From: Hyalangium gracile
GTDB lineage: Bacteria > Myxococcota > Myxococcia > Myxococcales > Myxococcaceae
Reading direction: 5' to 3'
Length of the DNA stretch: 64,000 nt
Assembly (NCBI RefSeq): GCF_020103725.1
Contig: NZ_JAHXBG010000024.1
Coordinates: 62,001 to 126,000, forward strand
Shown: piece by piece, positions 51,851 to 60,686 of the stretch
Position numbering within the stretch: the first letter of the stretch is position 1
Layout: every line of letters begins with the position of its first letter
The notes under the pieces: generated by a model
Databases searched by the model: none
The model's input: the letters and a program-made list of their open reading frames with translations, nothing else
What the model was told of the DNA's origin: nothing
Made by a program: the position numbers and the translations under genes

Positions 51851-52693
51851 ATGAACGAACAGACCTTCATGAAGTTGATGCAGATCCTTCCCAAGTCCGC
51901 CCTGTCGTCGGTGGTGGGGCTGGCCACTCGGCTGCCCGCGCCGGCGCCGGTGCACCGCATGGCGATGAAGGCCTTCGCCAAGGCGTACCACGTGGACATG
52001 CAGGAGGCCGAGGGCTCGTTCGATCGCTACTCCACCTTCGCGGAGTTCTTCACGCGCGGGCTGAAGCCGGGGCTGCGGCCGGTGGACGCGGGTGAGAAGG
52101 TGGTGGTGTCGCCGGTGGACGGGCGGGTGTCGCAGGTGGGCTACTCGGACAACGGGCGGTGCCTGCAGGCCAAGGGCATCGAGTACACGGTGGACGAGCT
52201 GCTGGGCGACAAGGCGGCGGCGGCGCCGTTCCACGGCGGAGCGTGGACGACGCTGTACCTGTCGCCGCGGGACTACCACCGCATCCACGCGCCGCTCGGA
52301 GGGATGATCACGGGCTACGCGTACATCCCGGGAGAGTTCTGGCCGGTGAATCCGGCGTCGGTGAAGAACAAGCAGTCGCTGTTCTGCGTGAACGAGCGGC
52401 TCATCACCTACCTGGACACGGTGGCGGGCAAGTGCGCGGTGGTGAAGGTGGGCGCCACATGCGTGTCGCGCATCAAGGCGGCGTACGACGAGGTGATCAC
52501 GCACACGGGCCAGCCGGGCAAGGTGCACTCGTATTCGACGCACCTGCCGGTGGAGAAGGCCGGGGAGCTGGGGCGCTTCGAGATGGGGTCCACGGTGATC
52601 CTGCTGTTCGAGCCCAAGCGGGTGAAGTGGGACGACAGCCTGCAGCCGGAGACGGTGGTGCGGATGGGCCGTCGCATCGGGGAGATCGTGTGA
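51851..52693 (+). CDS. psd: Phosphatidylserine decarboxylase
   Basis: The 280-residue proenzyme converts phosphatidylserine to phosphatidylethanolamine. VSPVDGRVSQVGY, FHGGAWTTLYLSPRDYHRIHAPL and the C-terminal FEMGSTVILLFE are all characteristic; the GST triplet is the self-cleavage site that makes the pyruvoyl group. It is an inner-membrane enzyme. Its stop overlaps the GTG start of hisS (GTGA). Confidence 0.93.
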   Translation: MNEQTFMKLMQILPKSALSSVVGLATRLPAPAPVHRMAMKAFAKAYHVDMQEAEGSFDRYSTFAEFFTRGLKPGLRPVDAGEKVVVSPVDGRVSQVGYSDNGRCLQAKGIEYTVDELLGDKAAAAPFHGGAWTTLYLSPRDYHRIHAPLGGMITGYAYIPGEFWPVNPASVKNKQSLFCVNERLITYLDTVAGKCAVVKVGATCVSRIKAAYDEVITHTGQPGKVHSYSTHLPVEKAGELGRFEMGSTVILLFEPKRVKWDDSLQPETVVRMGRRIGEIV

Positions 52694-53997
52694 GCCAGAA
52701 GATCAGCGGTGTGAAGGGGATGAACGATCTCCTGCCGGGCGAGCTGAGCTCGGACATGGCTCCGATGGAGACATGGCAGTACCTGGAGCGGGCGGTGCGC
52801 GAGGTGTTCTCGCGGTTCGGCTACGGAGAGATCCGCACGCCGGTGCTGGAGGACACGGCGCTCTTCGTGCGCAGCGTGGGCGAGGAGACGGACATCGTCG
52901 GCAAGGAGATGTACACCTTCGAGGACAAGGGCGGCCGCAGCCTGTCCATGCGTCCGGAGGGCACGGCGCCGGCGGTGCGGGCGTACATAGAGCACGCGGT
53001 GGCCAACCAGGAGCCGCTGACGCGCTGGTACTACGTGGGACCGATGTTCCGGTACGAGCGGATGAAGACGGGCCGCTACCGGCAGTTCTATCAGATCGGT
53101 GCGGAGGCGCTGGGCTCGAAGGAGGCGGCGCAGGACGTCGAGCTGATGGACATGGTGGTGCAGCTGCTGGAGCAGGTGGGGCTCAAGGAGATCTCGCTCA
53201 ACCTGAACTCGCTGGGGGACGACGCGTGTCGCCCTGCGTACCAGCAGAGGCTGGTGGACTACCTGAAGTCGCACCGCGAGGAGCTGTGCGAGGACTGCCA
53301 GCGGCGGCTCGAGACGAACCCGCTGCGGGTGCTGGACTGCAAGAACGCGAAGTGCCAGGCGGTGGTGCAGGCGGCGCCGAACATCCTCCAGGCGCTGTGC
53401 GAGCCGTGCAAGGCGCACTTCGAGGACGTGAAGCGGAAGCTGGACGCGCTGGGGATCCGGTACGTGGTGAACCCGCAGATCGTCCGCGGGTTGGACTACT
53501 ACACGCGCACGACGTTCGAGTTCATCGCGGCGCACCCGGCGCTGGGCACGGCGAGCACGGTGGGCGGGGGCGGGCGGTACGACAAGCTGCTGAAGGCGCT
53601 GGGTGGGCCGGACATCCCCGCGGTGGGGTTCGCGCTGGGGATGGATCGGCTGACGCTGCTCCTGAAGGAGGGCGGGCAGAAGTACAGCGCGCCGCCGGAT
53701 CTGTTCGTGGCGGTGGCGGACGAGGGCTCGGCGGATGCGGCGTTCGCGCTGGCCAGCCGGCTGCGGAAGGAAGGGCTGCGGGTGGAGTTCGACACTCGCG
53801 GCGGCAGCCTGAAGAGCCAGATGAAGCGAGCGGACAAGACGAAGGCGCGCTTCACGCTCGTGCTGGGCCAGGCGGAGCGGGAGAGCGGCAAGGCGCAGCT
53901 CAAGCCAATGGCGGGCGGCGATCCGATTCCAGTGTCGCTGAACGAAGTGGCCCAGGCTGTGCGCGCCGCGCCCCAGGCCCCCGCGACCCAAGGCTGA
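52690..53997 (+). CDS. hisS: Histidine--tRNA ligase
   Basis: A 435-residue class II aminoacyl-tRNA synthetase. Motif 1 lies near GVKGMNDLLPGE; motif 2 reads GPMFRYERMKTGRYRQFYQ; the histidine-binding segment is GGGGRYDKLL and motif 3 is GFALGMDRLTLLL. The C-terminal anticodon-binding domain follows (about 335-430). It starts with GTG overlapping psd. A palindromic element lies 50 bases after its stop. Confidence 0.95.
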   Translation: MSQKISGVKGMNDLLPGELSSDMAPMETWQYLERAVREVFSRFGYGEIRTPVLEDTALFVRSVGEETDIVGKEMYTFEDKGGRSLSMRPEGTAPAVRAYIEHAVANQEPLTRWYYVGPMFRYERMKTGRYRQFYQIGAEALGSKEAAQDVELMDMVVQLLEQVGLKEISLNLNSLGDDACRPAYQQRLVDYLKSHREELCEDCQRRLETNPLRVLDCKNAKCQAVVQAAPNILQALCEPCKAHFEDVKRKLDALGIRYVVNPQIVRGLDYYTRTTFEFIAAHPALGTASTVGGGGRYDKLLKALGGPDIPAVGFALGMDRLTLLLKEGGQKYSAPPDLFVAVADEGSADAAFALASRLRKEGLRVEFDTRGGSLKSQMKRADKTKARFTLVLGQAERESGKAQLKPMAGGDPIPVSLNEVAQAVRAAPQAPATQG

Positions 53998-54047
53998 AAG
54001 CGTGACCCGAGGCGGGGGCTGAGGCCCCTGCCGGTTTCGTGGTCCGC

Positions 54048-54072
54048 CAACTGGTATGACAAGCATACCAGT
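54048..54072. repeat. 25-nt palindromic element, copy 2
   Basis: Identical to 22288-22312: CA then ACTGGTATG-ACAAG-CATACCAGT. It again lies between convergent genes (hisS stop 53997 and lipoprotein stop 54114). Confidence 0.85.
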
Positions 54073-54113
54073 TCGGCCAGCGTGAGCCGGGAGCCCTCGG
54101 TCCCGGGGGCCGG

Positions 54114-54638
54114 CTACTGGCTCAACCGTTCTCCGTTCGCGCCGACGACTCGCGTCTTGCCGTCCTTGTCGACCTCGAGCCGCAGCTGTGGCTTCTCCTG
54201 GGCATCGTTGATGACGATGCTCGCCACACCCTTGTCCACACCCAGGACGATGCGCTCCTTCCAGTCCTGGCGGAAGGTGATGTTCGGCTGGCCCTTGATG
54301 AGGCCGATGCACATCGCCTCGTAGCCCTCGTCGCTGTCGAAGCACAGCCCATTGATGCCCACGGGCTCGAGCATTCCGAGCCCTCCGACTTCCTTCCCGG
54401 ACGAGTCCATGAACTGGATGCCGTACGCCGTGACCGCGCGCTTCAGGCCCTTGGGATCGGGCAGCGGCGCGCCGATGCGGATGCGCGCCTGACCATGCTC
54501 ATCGACGATGTTCAGCTCACGCACCGAGATCGACTCGGGAGACTGGGTTGCGGCTTGGACGCCTGAACACGCTCCGAGGACAGAGACGGCGCAGGAACCG
54601 ACGACCTTCAGAGCGAGACGGCGGACAGGATTTGACAT
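54114..54638 (-). CDS. Exported hypothetical protein (probable lipoprotein)
   Basis: A 174-residue precursor starting MSNPVRRLALKVVGS at 54638. The signal peptide ends in VLGACSG, a plausible lipobox. The mature protein (VRELNIVDEHGQARIRIGAP, GKTRVVGANGERLSQ) is beta-rich and repetitive, with pairs such as DEHGQAR and DSSGKEV. I recognise no family. It is alone, with a helical-phase direct repeat upstream. Confidence 0.65.
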   Translation of the reverse strand: MSNPVRRLALKVVGSCAVSVLGACSGVQAATQSPESISVRELNIVDEHGQARIRIGAPLPDPKGLKRAVTAYGIQFMDSSGKEVGGLGMLEPVGINGLCFDSDEGYEAMCIGLIKGQPNITFRQDWKERIVLGVDKGVASIVINDAQEKPQLRLEVDKDGKTRVVGANGERLSQ

Positions 54639-54717
54639 GGCAAGGCCCCTTTCCAGGATGGATTGGGGCGGCAACCTAGAGAGAACCGAGACACCGTGAA
54701 TCACGGCCGCGCGTTCA

Positions 54718-54737
54718 TTGCGTCATGGTTGCGTCAT
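54718..54737. repeat. Two TTGCGTCAT direct repeats, 11-bp period
   Basis: Copies at 54718-54726 and 54729-54737 lie 80-100 bases upstream of the exported-protein gene (start 54638). A one-helix-turn direct repeat suits a response regulator or activator site. Confidence 0.4.
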
Positions 54738-54826
54738 TCCGAGGCCCGCTCGGCTCAGACGTGTCTTCGCAGGTACTCGGCGGCGCGCTTGATGACTTCG
54801 ATGAAGTCCCGCTGCAGGAGGGATCG

Positions 54827-55531
54827 CTAGAGGCGGTCCGCCGCCTGCAGCTCGTCGCCCAGGCGCAATCGCTCTTCCTCCGAGAGCGGGAGCTGCTGGA
54901 GCTCCGTACGCAGGGCCCTGGCGCGTTCCTCATCCCCCAGCGCCACGGCCAGCTCGGCGCGGGCCGCGAGTGCGCGGGCTTGCTCGAAAGGGGAGGCCGC
55001 TTCATTCCGGGCCAGCGCCAGGTCGAGGACCTTGGCTGCCGCGGCGTCGTCCATCTTGTTGTCACGCAGTCGGGCCGCCATCTCCAGCGCCCGCTCCATC
55101 CTCGAGCGCTGCCCGGGCTCGTGCTTCTCCGGGGACTTGGAGGCCTCTTCAGGGGCGTTTCGCTTGACGAAGATGACCGAGTTGCCGGCCAGGTCGACCA
55201 GGGTGAACCGGCTCTGCCTCGGCTTCATCCGCGTGATCCGGGGGACGCCTGCGATGGGGAGCTTGCCGTACCGCTTCCGCAGGGCCTCGGCGAACGTCTC
55301 GTGCAGGTTCTCCACCTCCTCGACCACGACGAGGCACGCGCTGAACGCCGCCTCCGGGTTCAGCCCCTTGAGGCCGAAGAAGTGCAGCTCGAAGCCCCCG
55401 CGTCGCACCACCGCGTACGGATTTGGCGAGAGCTGCCGGTAGGTCACCTCGAAGCCCAGGGCCTTGTAGAACTCCAGCGTCTCGTCGAGCGAGACACAGG
55501 GCAGCAGGGGAATCGTCGTCTCGGCCGTCAT
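54827..55531 (-). CDS. VOC-domain protein with helical C-terminal extension
   Basis: A 234-residue protein. Residues 1-125 are a VOC/bleomycin-resistance-like domain (PLLPCVSLDETLEFYKALGF, LHFFGLKGLNPEAAF, LVDLAGNSVIFVKR). From about 126 on there is a helical, tetratricopeptide-like tail (ALEMAARLRDNKMDDAAAAK) not seen in simple VOC proteins. Its start overlaps the MarR stop (ATGA), so the two are one operon. It may bind the MarR ligand or act as a resistance protein. Confidence 0.8.
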   Translation of the reverse strand: MTAETTIPLLPCVSLDETLEFYKALGFEVTYRQLSPNPYAVVRRGGFELHFFGLKGLNPEAAFSACLVVVEEVENLHETFAEALRKRYGKLPIAGVPRITRMKPRQSRFTLVDLAGNSVIFVKRNAPEEASKSPEKHEPGQRSRMERALEMAARLRDNKMDDAAAAKVLDLALARNEAASPFEQARALAARAELAVALGDEERARALRTELQQLPLSEEERLRLGDELQAADRL

Positions 55532-56010
55532 TCGCGCGATCCTTTCTGTCCGTCGTGGGAGGCTGCCGCCTCGTCCTCGAGCCGCTGGCGTACCTCTCGC
55601 AGCGCGTCGACCGCGTCCCGGAGGCGCCGTGGGTCCACTCCCGCGCCGATCCGGTTCGCCCAGACCGCGTGCCGCTGTTCCACCTGCCGCAGCGCCTCGC
55701 GTCCCTTGGCCGTCATCGAGATGAGCCGGGCGCGGCGGTGGTGCGGGTTGTCGAGGTATTCGATGAAGCCATCCCGCTCGAGCGCATCGGCGGTCTGCTG
55801 CACGCTCTGCCGGGTCAGCCCCATGAGCCGGGCCACGTTCGCGACCGGCGCAGCGCCATGGTCCACCACGCCGAGCACCTGCCAGCGGGCGCTGCTGAGC
55901 CCGACCGGCTCGGCCAGCAGATCCCCCGCCGCGAGCGCCAGCCCGTTGAGGCGGAACACCTCCAGCACCAGCTCGGTGAACACCTCGCCCGATGACGTCA
56001 GCTTCGCCAT
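55528..56010 (-). CDS. MarR-family transcriptional regulator
   Basis: A 160-residue winged-helix regulator starting MAKLTSSGEVFTELV. VANVARLMGLTRQSVQQTADAL is the recognition helix region, and RLISMTAKGREAL is the wing. A strong set of half-sites lies just upstream (56020-56047), as expected for autoregulation. It is co-transcribed with the VOC gene downstream. Confidence 0.9.
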   Translation of the reverse strand: MAKLTSSGEVFTELVLEVFRLNGLALAAGDLLAEPVGLSSARWQVLGVVDHGAAPVANVARLMGLTRQSVQQTADALERDGFIEYLDNPHHRRARLISMTAKGREALRQVEQRHAVWANRIGAGVDPRRLRDAVDALREVRQRLEDEAAASHDGQKGSRE

Positions 56011-56019
56011 TCGCAAGTT

Positions 56020-56047
56020 CCTGTCATATTGACAGGAGCCTGTCAAT
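56020..56047. promoter_or_regulatory. MarR operator: overlapping inverted repeats
   Basis: ATTGACAGG-AG-CCTGTCAAT (56028-56047) is a perfect 9-bp inverted repeat. It overlaps a second repeat, CCTGTCA-TAT-TGACAGG (56020-56036). Three half-sites in 28 nt lie directly before the MarR start at 56010. Confidence 0.75.
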
Positions 56048-56056
56048 CGAGCCGCG

Positions 56057-56509
56057 CTAGGGCTTGCCGAGATCGATCGTGTCCGGCAGCTCGTTCACGT
56101 CCTTCTCGCCGAGAGGCGGGAAGTGGAGCGCCAGCTGCTCGCCGATCTCCTGGATGCCGGCCACCAGCCCGCCGGTGAAGTCTCCGGTCCGGAAGTGCTC
56201 GCCGAGCACCTTCGCCACGCGGTCCCAGAAGTCCTGGCCGACCCTGGCGTGGATGCCCGCGTCTCCCAGCACCACGAACCGGTGCCGGGCGGGAACGACG
56301 AAGAGCAGCACGCCGTTGCGCTCGCGGGTGGCGGTCATCCCCAGCCGCTCGAAGGCGAGCTCGGCCGCGCGCTGGACGTTGCCCCAGAAGAGCGGCGCGA
56401 GCGACACCCGCACCTCACCCGAGGTTCGCTGCTCCGCCTTCCGGAGCGCCTCCTCCACCCGGGGCAGATCGATGTGCCGGAGGAACTGCCGTCGCGTCAG
56501 CAACCTCAT
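56057..56509 (-). CDS. TPM-domain protein, short form
   Basis: A 150-residue TPM (TLP18.3/Psb32/MOLO-1) fold protein without signal peptide or membrane segment: VEEALRKAEQRTSGEVRVSL, ERNGVLLFVVPARHRFVVLGD and FTGGLVAGIQEIGEQL. Often found beside LemA and a membrane TPM protein, as here. It may be a phosphatase-like or assembly factor. The upstream gene ends 15 bases away. Confidence 0.82.
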   Translation of the reverse strand: MRLLTRRQFLRHIDLPRVEEALRKAEQRTSGEVRVSLAPLFWGNVQRAAELAFERLGMTATRERNGVLLFVVPARHRFVVLGDAGIHARVGQDFWDRVAKVLGEHFRTGDFTGGLVAGIQEIGEQLALHFPPLGEKDVNELPDTIDLGKP

Positions 56510-56524
56510 GCGTATCGCCTCCCG

Positions 56525-57274
56525 TCACCAGGCTCCGCTCGCGCCACCGCCGCCCGAGCGTCCGCCTCCGCCTCGAAAGGAGCCGCCCGCGCTGCCGCCC
56601 CAGCGCCCACCTCGGCGGCCGCCTCCGCTGCTCAGGATCTGCAGCAGCAGGTAGAACGCCAGCCGGGGGTGGGTGATGACGAAGATCAGCAGCGCGATCC
56701 CCAGGAGCATGTAGAGGATCTTCTCCCCGGTCGAAGGCGCCTGCTCCGAGCCCCCACGGACGCGAGACACGGGCGGGGGAGGGGACGTCTCGCCGCCGAG
56801 GGTTCCCAGGAGCGCGTCCACGGCCGCGATCACCCCCGTGTCCGCCTCTCCCTCGCGGAACCTCGGGAGCGCCTCCTCGGAGATGATCCGCGAGGCGACC
56901 GCATCTGGCACCACGGGCTCGAGCCCGTACCCGACCTCGATCCGGATCCGCCGCTCCCCGGCGAACACGAAGACCGCCAGCCCGTCATCCCTGCCGCGCT
57001 TGCCAATTCCCCACGCCTCGAAGGTCCGGGCCGCCCACTCCTCGAGCGGGACGCCCTCGGTGTCCTGGCCGATCCAGACGATCACCTGGCGGCCCGTGTC
57101 CCGCTCGTACTTCTGGAGCCGCGCATCCAGCGAGCGCCGGGTGGACTCGGAGAGGAACCCGGCCGTGTCCGTCACCCACCGCGTGGGAGCGGGCGGAGGC
57201 TGGAAGCCGGCCGCGAGCGCCCCGAGGCACGACAGGAGGACGGCCAGCGCCGCCCATGGCCTCAGCCCGCGCAC
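56525..57274 (-). CDS. TPM-domain membrane protein (YgcG-like)
   Basis: A 249-residue exported protein (GTG start; signal LAVLLSCLGALAAG). The TPM domain reads VTDTAGFLSESTRRSLDARL, GLAVFVFAGERRIRIEVGYGLE and FREGEADTGVIAAVDALL. A membrane helix (YMLLGIALLIFVIT) and a Gly/Arg-rich tail (GGGRRGGRWGGSAGG) follow. This matches YgcG-type proteins, partner of LemA. It starts two bases after the LemA stop. Confidence 0.87.
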   Translation of the reverse strand: MRGLRPWAALAVLLSCLGALAAGFQPPPAPTRWVTDTAGFLSESTRRSLDARLQKYERDTGRQVIVWIGQDTEGVPLEEWAARTFEAWGIGKRGRDDGLAVFVFAGERRIRIEVGYGLEPVVPDAVASRIISEEALPRFREGEADTGVIAAVDALLGTLGGETSPPPPVSRVRGGSEQAPSTGEKILYMLLGIALLIFVITHPRLAFYLLLQILSSGGGRRGGRWGGSAGGSFRGGGGRSGGGGASGAW

Positions 57275-57276
57275 GG

Positions 57277-57876
57277 CTAGAACTGGACCTTGGGCGCCTC
57301 GGACGCGCCCTGCTGTGCCTGGAAGTAGGGCTTCTCGGCGAAGCGCCCGCCGAAGAACCCGGCGAAGAGGACGGTGGGGAAGCTGCCGCGCCGGGTGTTG
57401 AAGGCCTGCGCCGCCTCATTGAAGCGCATGCGCTCCACGGAGATCCGGTTCTCGGTGCCCTCGAGCTGCGCCTGGAGCGCGGAGAAGTTCTGCGTGGCCT
57501 TCAGCTCGGGGTAGCGCTCCACCGTCACCAGCAGCCGCGAGAGCGCGCTCGAGAGGTTCTGCTGCGCCTGCTGGAACTGCTGGAAGGCCGCCGGATCCTC
57601 GAGGATGTCCTTGCTGGCCGTGGTCGTCACCTGGCTGGCCTTGGCCCGAGCCTCGGTGACGCGGGTCAGGGTCTCCTGCTCGAAGTTCGCCGCGCCCTTG
57701 ACGGTGGCGACCAGGTTGGGAACCAGATCGAGCCTGCGCTGGTACACGTTCTCCACCTGGCCCCACTGCGCCTTCACCGCCTGATCCAGGCCCACCAGAG
57801 AGTTGTACGAGCCGATGCCCGCCACCGCGAGCACGGCGACCAACGCGACGAGCGCCACTCCCACCCACTTGCCCAT
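57277..57876 (-). CDS. LemA-family protein
   Basis: A 199-residue protein starting MGKWVGVALVALVAVLAVAG at 57876, after a GGAGGAGCTC ribosome binding site. The LemA pattern is visible: YNSLVGLDQAVKAQWGQVEN, RRLDLVPNLVATVKG and a C-terminal AFNTRRGSFP. One N-terminal membrane helix and an all-helical body. It forms an operon with the two TPM genes. The exact function is unknown. Confidence 0.92.
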   Translation of the reverse strand: MGKWVGVALVALVAVLAVAGIGSYNSLVGLDQAVKAQWGQVENVYQRRLDLVPNLVATVKGAANFEQETLTRVTEARAKASQVTTTASKDILEDPAAFQQFQQAQQNLSSALSRLLVTVERYPELKATQNFSALQAQLEGTENRISVERMRFNEAAQAFNTRRGSFPTVLFAGFFGGRFAEKPYFQAQQGASEAPKVQF

Positions 57877-58068
57877 GAGCTCCTCCGCTAGGGGAGCCCA
57901 CACCTGCTCGGTCTGGGCTCGACAGTCCTTGTTGGCTGCTGTCGCCAGGGGGTGCAACGCGTGTACCGCGAGCGTGGTGGCTGCTGGACGCTGCGTGGAT
58001 GCAGGTTCTGCGCGCTGTCCGAGACCGCGCGCAAGGATTGCCCCCGCGACGGAGAAGGTGGCCCCGGC

Positions 58069-58950
58069 TCAGTACGCGCACGCCCGATCGCACGGGAGGC
58101 TCGGAGAGCGCCAGACGCGGATGTCGTCGACGTAGTACTCGGAGCCTGCGCTGGTATCGACCGAGGTGAAGAACGTGAATGTCCGGTTGAATTCCTGGGA
58201 CAGGCCCGCCGCGACGGTGACGTTGTGCCAGCCATCATCCAGCGGCTCGGTGTAGTCCGAGATGATGTTCGCGGAGCCACCCGAGCTATTGAAGTGGCGG
58301 GTGGTGAGGGTGATCCGGCCTCGGGTGGTACCTCGCCGGAACCAGGCGGACACGCAGTAGACTACCCCCACGGGGGCTCCCGTGAATTGGGCTTCCTTCA
58401 ACTCCACGCCGTACGTGCCGGCGGAGGTGGAGGTGCGCGTCATCTTGATCGCGCCCGTTCCCGATCTCACGGTGGTGCTGGTGGGATCGATCCTGCCGCG
58501 ACCGGTGCCATCGAAGTAGTCGTTGATGTCGAGCGGAGGCTCGGCGCCCCCCTCGATCAAGAGGTTGGGAGGACAGCCCGCGTCCTGGGGCGAGCCCGCA
58601 TCCGGTGTTCCAGCATCGGGACCTGGCGGGTTGTTTCCTCCATCGGAGGTCCCGCCATCAGCTGGTACTCCCGCATCGGGGCCGCCATCCGCGCCGCCGC
58701 CCGTGCCGCCATCCTCGCCCCCATCGCTGCTCCCGCCGTCCCCCGGTCCCGGCCCGCCACACGAGGGCACCTCGGACGCGAGCTGGCACGTGCCCTGGCA
58801 GCAGACGAGCTCCTCGTCGACGCAGGAGTGCTCCGGGTCACAAGGGCGCCCGATCAGGGAATGAAGCTCGGGCTGACAGCTCGCCACCAACCCTGCTGCC
58901 AGGAGGGTCAGAAGCAGCAGGAAGCTGGCTTGCACGCGGGCACGGAGCAC
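58069..58950 (-). CDS. Lipoprotein with Cys-rich motif and carbohydrate-binding-like domain
   Basis: A 293-residue lipoprotein (lipobox LVASC; the GTG at 58950 with AAGGA upstream is preferred). A short Cys-rich segment with six Cys (CDPEHSCVDEELVCCQGTC) is followed by a long Gly/Asp linker, then a beta-rich C-terminal domain (NLLIEGGAEPPL, VRSGTGAIKMTRT, YYVDDIRVW) resembling CBM4/9-like carbohydrate-binding folds. The linker style is typical for myxobacterial surface lipoproteins. Confidence 0.75.
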   Translation of the reverse strand: MLRARVQASFLLLLTLLAAGLVASCQPELHSLIGRPCDPEHSCVDEELVCCQGTCQLASEVPSCGGPGPGDGGSSDGGEDGGTGGGADGGPDAGVPADGGTSDGGNNPPGPDAGTPDAGSPQDAGCPPNLLIEGGAEPPLDINDYFDGTGRGRIDPTSTTVRSGTGAIKMTRTSTSAGTYGVELKEAQFTGAPVGVVYCVSAWFRRGTTRGRITLTTRHFNSSGGSANIISDYTEPLDDGWHNVTVAAGLSQEFNRTFTFFTSVDTSAGSEYYVDDIRVWRSPSLPCDRACAY

Positions 58951-59102
58951 GGTTCCTTCCACCTTACCCGGCCTGCCGGCAGGGCGCAGAGCGAGCCACC
59001 GGGCTGATAGTCTCAGGCTATCAGATGGATTGAAACGATGTCATGGCGACTATCTCAGCCCGGGCGCATCCTTCTCGAGGTTTCGAAGGAAGGAGCTTGG
59101 GT

Positions 59103-59693
59103 ATGAGTATCGCCGTGCTGGCTGCCATGGGTTCGGGTGCGCTCCACGCGCTCTCCGGTCCGGATCACCTGCTCAGCCTGGCGCCTCTCTCGGTGGGGCG
59201 GCGTCATGGCGCCTGGCGTGTGGGGCTGGTCTGGGGGCTGGGGCACGGTCTCGGCACGCTCGCGGCGGCGGCGGTGCTCATGCTGGCGCTGTCCGCCGTG
59301 CCCCTGGAGGGGATCGATCGCTGGGCCGAGCGTGTGGCTGGGTTCGCCCTCCTGGTCATGGGCGCCTGGGGAGTGAGGCGGCGGGCGATCGCCGCGTCGA
59401 CGGAGACGGTGTCTCGGGGAGTGCTCGCGGTAGGGCTCGTCCATGGGATGACGGGTGCCGCGGCGCTGCTGCTCCTCCTGCCTGCCGTCGTCTCCGGCAC
59501 GGCCGCCTATCGCGCCCTGTATCTCGGAGGCTTCGCGGTGGGCAGCACCCTGGCCATGGCGGCGCTCACCTCGGCCATCGCCGCCGTGTCCCGGGCTCGC
59601 CGGGTGCCCGCGGCCTTCGGGACGTACGTGCCCCGGGCGGCCTCGGCGCTGTCGGTCGTGCTGGGCGGCGCGTGGGTGGTCGGGAGCATCTGA
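59103..59693 (+). CDS. NicO/UreH-like membrane transporter
   Basis: A 196-residue integral membrane protein starting MSIAVLAAMGSGALHALSG, with AAGGAG upstream. The HALSGPDHLL motif resembles the His/Asp signature of nickel/cobalt transporters (NicO, UreH-like). Six or so hydrophobic segments follow (VGLVWGLGHGLGTLAAAAVL, LLLLLPAVVSG). A role in metal efflux or uptake is inferred and not certain; no metalloenzyme genes lie nearby. Confidence 0.72.
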   Translation: MSIAVLAAMGSGALHALSGPDHLLSLAPLSVGRRHGAWRVGLVWGLGHGLGTLAAAAVLMLALSAVPLEGIDRWAERVAGFALLVMGAWGVRRRAIAASTETVSRGVLAVGLVHGMTGAAALLLLLPAVVSGTAAYRALYLGGFAVGSTLAMAALTSAIAAVSRARRVPAAFGTYVPRAASALSVVLGGAWVVGSI

Positions 59694-59771
59694 AGGCTCG
59701 AAGGGCTGCCTACGAGGCTCGGAGGCAGGGCCGAGGCACATCCGTGCTCGGGATGAGGGGGCAGCTCAGGT

Positions 59772-60686
59772 ATGGATCGGCGCGTGAAGCCACTGCTGAC
59801 CGTCATCGCGGGACCGACCGCCTCGGGCAAGACCGGGCTCGCCGTGGAGCTCGCTCGCCGCGCGGGCGGAGAGATCGTGAACGCGGACTCGCAGCAGGTG
59901 TACCGCCTCTTCGACATCGGCACGGCCAAGCCCTCCGCGGAGGAGCTCGCCGCGGTGCCGCACCACCTCATCTCCGTGGTGGAGCCGCTCGAGTCGTTCT
60001 CGGCGGCGGAGTACCAGCGCCGGGCGGACGCGGCGATCGCGGACATCGCCTCTCGGGGGAAGCCGGTGTTCGTCGTGGGCGGGACGGGGCTCTACCTGCG
60101 GATCCTGCTGCACGGAGTCGTCGAGGCGCCCGGGGCGGATCCAGCGCTCCGGGCCTCGCTGGAGGCGCAGGCGGCCGCCGAGGGGCGGGAGGCCGTGCAC
60201 CGCCAGCTCGCCCAGGTGGACCCGGAGACGGCGGCGAAGCTGCCCACGCAGGACCTGGTGCGCGTCATCCGAGCGCTGGAGATCCACGCGCAGACGGGGA
60301 TTCCGGCCTCCCAGTGGCGCCGGGAGCACGGCTTCGCGCCGGACCGGTACCCGTTCCGGATGTTCGTCCTGGAGCCGCCGCGAGAGCAGCTCTACGTGAC
60401 GATCAACGCGCGCACGGAGGCGATGTTCGCCAGAGGGCTCGTGGAGGAGACGCGGGAGCTGCTCGCGCGCGGGTACGCGGAGGCCGCGCCCATGCGCAGC
60501 GTGGGCTACGTGCAGGCCCGAGCGGTCGTCGAGGGCCGGATGACGCGAGAGGAGGCCCTCCAGGATACGGCCCAGGAGACGCGCCGCTACGCCAAGCGGC
60601 AGCTCACCTGGTTCCGCAAGGAGGCCGGTGCCGTGCACCTGGCCCCACCGTATGAAGCCCTGCGAAGCCTGGCTCAGGAGGCGTAG
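59772..60686 (+). CDS. miaA: tRNA dimethylallyltransferase
   Basis: The 304-residue enzyme transfers a dimethylallyl group to A37 of tRNAs that read codons starting with U. The P-loop GPTASGKTGL, DSQQVYR, the tRNA-binding VGGTGLYLR and the late motif YAKRQLTWFRKE are all present. The first step of i6A/ms2i6A synthesis. It converges with the FAD-REC gene; the two ends overlap by 13 bases. Confidence 0.95.
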   Translation: MDRRVKPLLTVIAGPTASGKTGLAVELARRAGGEIVNADSQQVYRLFDIGTAKPSAEELAAVPHHLISVVEPLESFSAAEYQRRADAAIADIASRGKPVFVVGGTGLYLRILLHGVVEAPGADPALRASLEAQAAAEGREAVHRQLAQVDPETAAKLPTQDLVRVIRALEIHAQTGIPASQWRREHGFAPDRYPFRMFVLEPPREQLYVTINARTEAMFARGLVEETRELLARGYAEAAPMRSVGYVQARAVVEGRMTREEALQDTAQETRRYAKRQLTWFRKEAGAVHLAPPYEALRSLAQEA

